The position numbers and the translations under genes are program-made. Below, one piece after another: positions 39,738-40,836 of a stretch of 40,836 bases of DNA. How positions within the stretch are numbered: the stretch's first letter is position 1; every line of letters begins with the position of its first letter. The stretch is from positions 1 to 40,836 of the forward strand of contig NZ_JRPR02000009.1 of the NCBI RefSeq assembly GCF_000763135.2, read 5' to 3'. This DNA comes from Helicobacter jaachi (GTDB lineage: Bacteria; Campylobacterota; Campylobacteria; Campylobacterales; Helicobacteraceae). Below the pieces are notes generated by a model. It worked only from the letters and a program-made list of their open reading frames with translations. It ran no database searches and was not told where the DNA came from.

Positions 39738-40028
39738 CTAATTGCTAAAGAAGGTATTTGCGATGGTATCAGCATTCATAATGATAAGAGTTGCTGCAAT
39801 AATACCTATACAAGTGAGGAATATCTCTTTCCATCTATCAAGATTCTTCATAAAGTAAATGCCAACTGCAATGATGATGATTGTGCCTATGGCTTTAAGT
39901 CCTGTTGAAAGCCAATTTGTAATTTTGCTCACCATTGTTTGCAAATCAGCAGCACAAGCAAAATCAGGGAATAAAAACAATATTCCTATAACTACAAATA
40001 AAATATTATGCGACTTTGCTATTTTCAT
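39738..40028 (-). CDS. virB2: VirB2 major pilin
   Basis: A 96-aa protein. The signal peptide is about 1-27 (ending FACAA), then a short polar stretch and two hydrophobic helices (about 45-60 and 69-85) with a small positive loop (MKNLDRWKE) between, exactly the VirB2/TrbC pilin layout. The gene overlaps the end of the DNA-binding protein gene by 23 bases and leads the virB genes. The mature subunit would be about 69 residues. Confidence 0.88.
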   Translation of the reverse strand: MKIAKSHNILFVVIGILFLFPDFACAADLQTMVSKITNWLSTGLKAIGTIIIIAVGIYFMKNLDRWKEIFLTCIGIIAATLIIMNADTIANTFFSN

Positions 40029-40770
40029 TGCAATCCCCCTTAAAAGTAAGTTTTTGAAGTGCTTTTTTGATTTTTGAGCGCATAATTTGTTGGTGGAATG
40101 GGTGTTCTATTGGTGGTGGCGATTCTTTAACCAAAGCTTCATAGTTAATTGTAATGCTTATGTTGGGACAATCTAGACTTTGAAACTCAATCATCACATC
40201 TTTGATGTGAAAGTATTTGTGGTGGCTCTTTGTTAATTTCCATAGTGCATTGTCTATATTGTAAATCACACTTTCATTGCGCTTAACGATTTTATTAACA
40301 ATGCTTTGCATATCTTTAAAGAATCTATTTGGGAATTGCTGAAAATCTTGTGTAAGTTGAACATCGTGGATAGATTTTTGATGAGTCTTTTGGGTAAATA
40401 TTAAAGATTTTTTATAATCAAGAATCTCAAGGAACATATATTCCTTGTCTTTAAAGTTATATTTAATGAGCTGGAGTGCTGTGAGTTCTTTGAGCCATAG
40501 TTTTATAGTTCTTTCACAAACATCATAACGATAGCAAACTTCCTTGTATTCAAAATAAATTTTGCTATTATTCTTTTGCAAATATATTCCTACTAGGAAC
40601 ATATAAAAAAGAAAGATTTTAGGATTTTTATAAGCTTCAAAGAACGGAAGTATTGCGCGCTGTATTTGATATTCTTTGAGAATAATTAGAGCTTCTTCTT
40701 CTACCTCTTCTTGTGAGAGATTATTAAGAAGGGCAACTAGGTCTTTGTCATTAGTAGGCAGATGAGACAT
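40006..40770 (-). CDS. DNA-binding protein, candidate replication initiator or T4SS regulator
   Basis: A 254-aa soluble protein, first gene of the T4SS operon. Residues 71-118 (YKEVCYRYDVCERTIKLWLK then ELTALQLIKY) fit a winged helix-turn-helix: a CERTIKLWLK recognition-like helix followed by a strand pair. The rest is helical and basic toward the end (SKIKKALQKL). It does not read like an ordinary Rep_3 initiator, but no other Rep candidate exists in the window, and if circular the gene lies directly beside the iterons. The alternative is a transcription regulator acting on the inverted repeat over its own ribosome site. It overlaps virB2 by 23 bases. Confidence 0.5.
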   Translation of the reverse strand: MSHLPTNDKDLVALLNNLSQEEVEEEALIILKEYQIQRAILPFFEAYKNPKIFLFYMFLVGIYLQKNNSKIYFEYKEVCYRYDVCERTIKLWLKELTALQLIKYNFKDKEYMFLEILDYKKSLIFTQKTHQKSIHDVQLTQDFQQFPNRFFKDMQSIVNKIVKRNESVIYNIDNALWKLTKSHHKYFHIKDVMIEFQSLDCPNISITINYEALVKESPPPIEHPFHQQIMRSKIKKALQKLTFKGDCNENSKVA

Positions 40771-40802
40771 TTTGTTTCTCCATTCCTACTGAAGAAACAA
40801 AA
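40770..40802 (-). promoter_or_regulatory. Inverted repeat over the ribosome site of the first T4SS-operon gene
   Basis: TTTTGTTTCT (40770-40779) and AGAAACAAAA (40793-40802) are exact inverse copies around a 13-base centre that includes GGAATGGAG, the ribosome site of the gene starting at 40770. As RNA the hairpin would put part of the ribosome site in its loop and stem. As DNA it is a 33-bp operator. A second short dyad CTTGGA/TCCAAG (40804-40828) lies next to it. Either way it may control the whole replication-transfer operon. Confidence 0.5.
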
Positions 40803-40824
40803 ACTTGGAGTTAGCTTAAAAATC

Positions 40825-40836
40825 CAAGATTCTAGA
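40825..40836. repeat. Right terminal inverted repeat (12 bp)
   Basis: CAAGATTCTAGA is the reverse complement of positions 1-12. Joined end to end the molecule would carry a 24-bp perfect palindrome with a central AGATCT. See the left repeat for the alternatives of circular junction, linear terminus or assembly break. Confidence 0.6.

Noticed and set aside
1-40836. CRISPR array, rRNA or tRNA genes, IS elements, antibiotic-resistance genes
   Set aside because: Looked for and not seen. The only regular repeat series is the iteron array, whose units are short and degenerate, and no transposase motif was found.

Overview
The window looks like a complete, or nearly complete, AT-rich conjugative plasmid or plasmid-like integrative element of an enterohepatic Helicobacter-type bacterium (Campylobacterota). 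The basis is gene content and word usage. The module combines a VirB2-VirB11/VirD4 type IV secretion system (T4SS), a VirD2-like relaxase, a short type IA topoisomerase, ParA and a Xer recombinase. This is the set known from the H. pylori integrative elements ICEHptfs/TnPZ. The words AGAATCT and AGATTCT are also very frequent. Unlike those ICEs, this window carries an iteron-like array, so I favour a plasmid. The two ends carry a 12-bp perfect inverted repeat. If the window is a circle, that repeat forms a 24-bp palindrome at the join.

Layout. 1-800: non-coding control region with about seven CTAAGTTT-type iterons (331-487) and a convincing oriT (640-672: an 11-bp-arm hairpin followed by the P-type nic core TATCCTG/C). 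801-2669: relaxase, the only confident gene on the + strand. 3122-5648: leftward operon of a 73-aa protein, ParA, a HipA-type kinase and a ribbon-helix-helix protein, with a TATTGTA repeat array upstream (5701-5790). 5794-6828: XerT/XerH-like recombinase. 6929-10934: operon of an ArdC-like protein, three unknown proteins and SSB. 11102-17658: accessory region with small unknown genes, a Toprim protein, a thermonuclease, a RelE-type toxin-antitoxin pair and duplicated promoter cassettes. 17750-22002: VirB5, a small VirB5-like membrane protein, an outer-membrane protein and more tiny genes. 22131-40770: one long leftward operon of DNA-binding/Rep-like protein, VirB2, B3, B4, B6, B7, B8, two small membrane proteins, B9, B10, a Cys-rich secreted protein, a small coiled coil, B11, MobC-like protein, VirD4, a small protein and TopA.

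How it works together (inference). The relaxase and MobC-like protein would process oriT. VirD4 would hand the relaxase-DNA complex to the T4SS. TopA, the Toprim protein, SSB and the ArdC-like protein would act on or protect the incoming strand. ParA, TA and HipA would stabilise the element. Four observations stand out. (1) A dyad TATG-NN-CATA is shared by oriT and by the regions upstream of three operons. (2) A promoter cassette of up to about 200 bp is present three times, each in front of different tiny genes; its GCGTTATTT direct repeat recurs at the xer promoter. (3) About ten non-structural proteins share a basic C-terminal tail ending near KR, absent from the VirB proteins; this could be a common T4SS export signal. 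(4) A decayed second copy of one locus has had its middle replaced by a toxin-antitoxin pair, next to a probable out-of-frame nested gene in the intact copy.

Limits: every assignment was made by reading the sequence, without database searches. Circularity, replication function and regulation are inferred.
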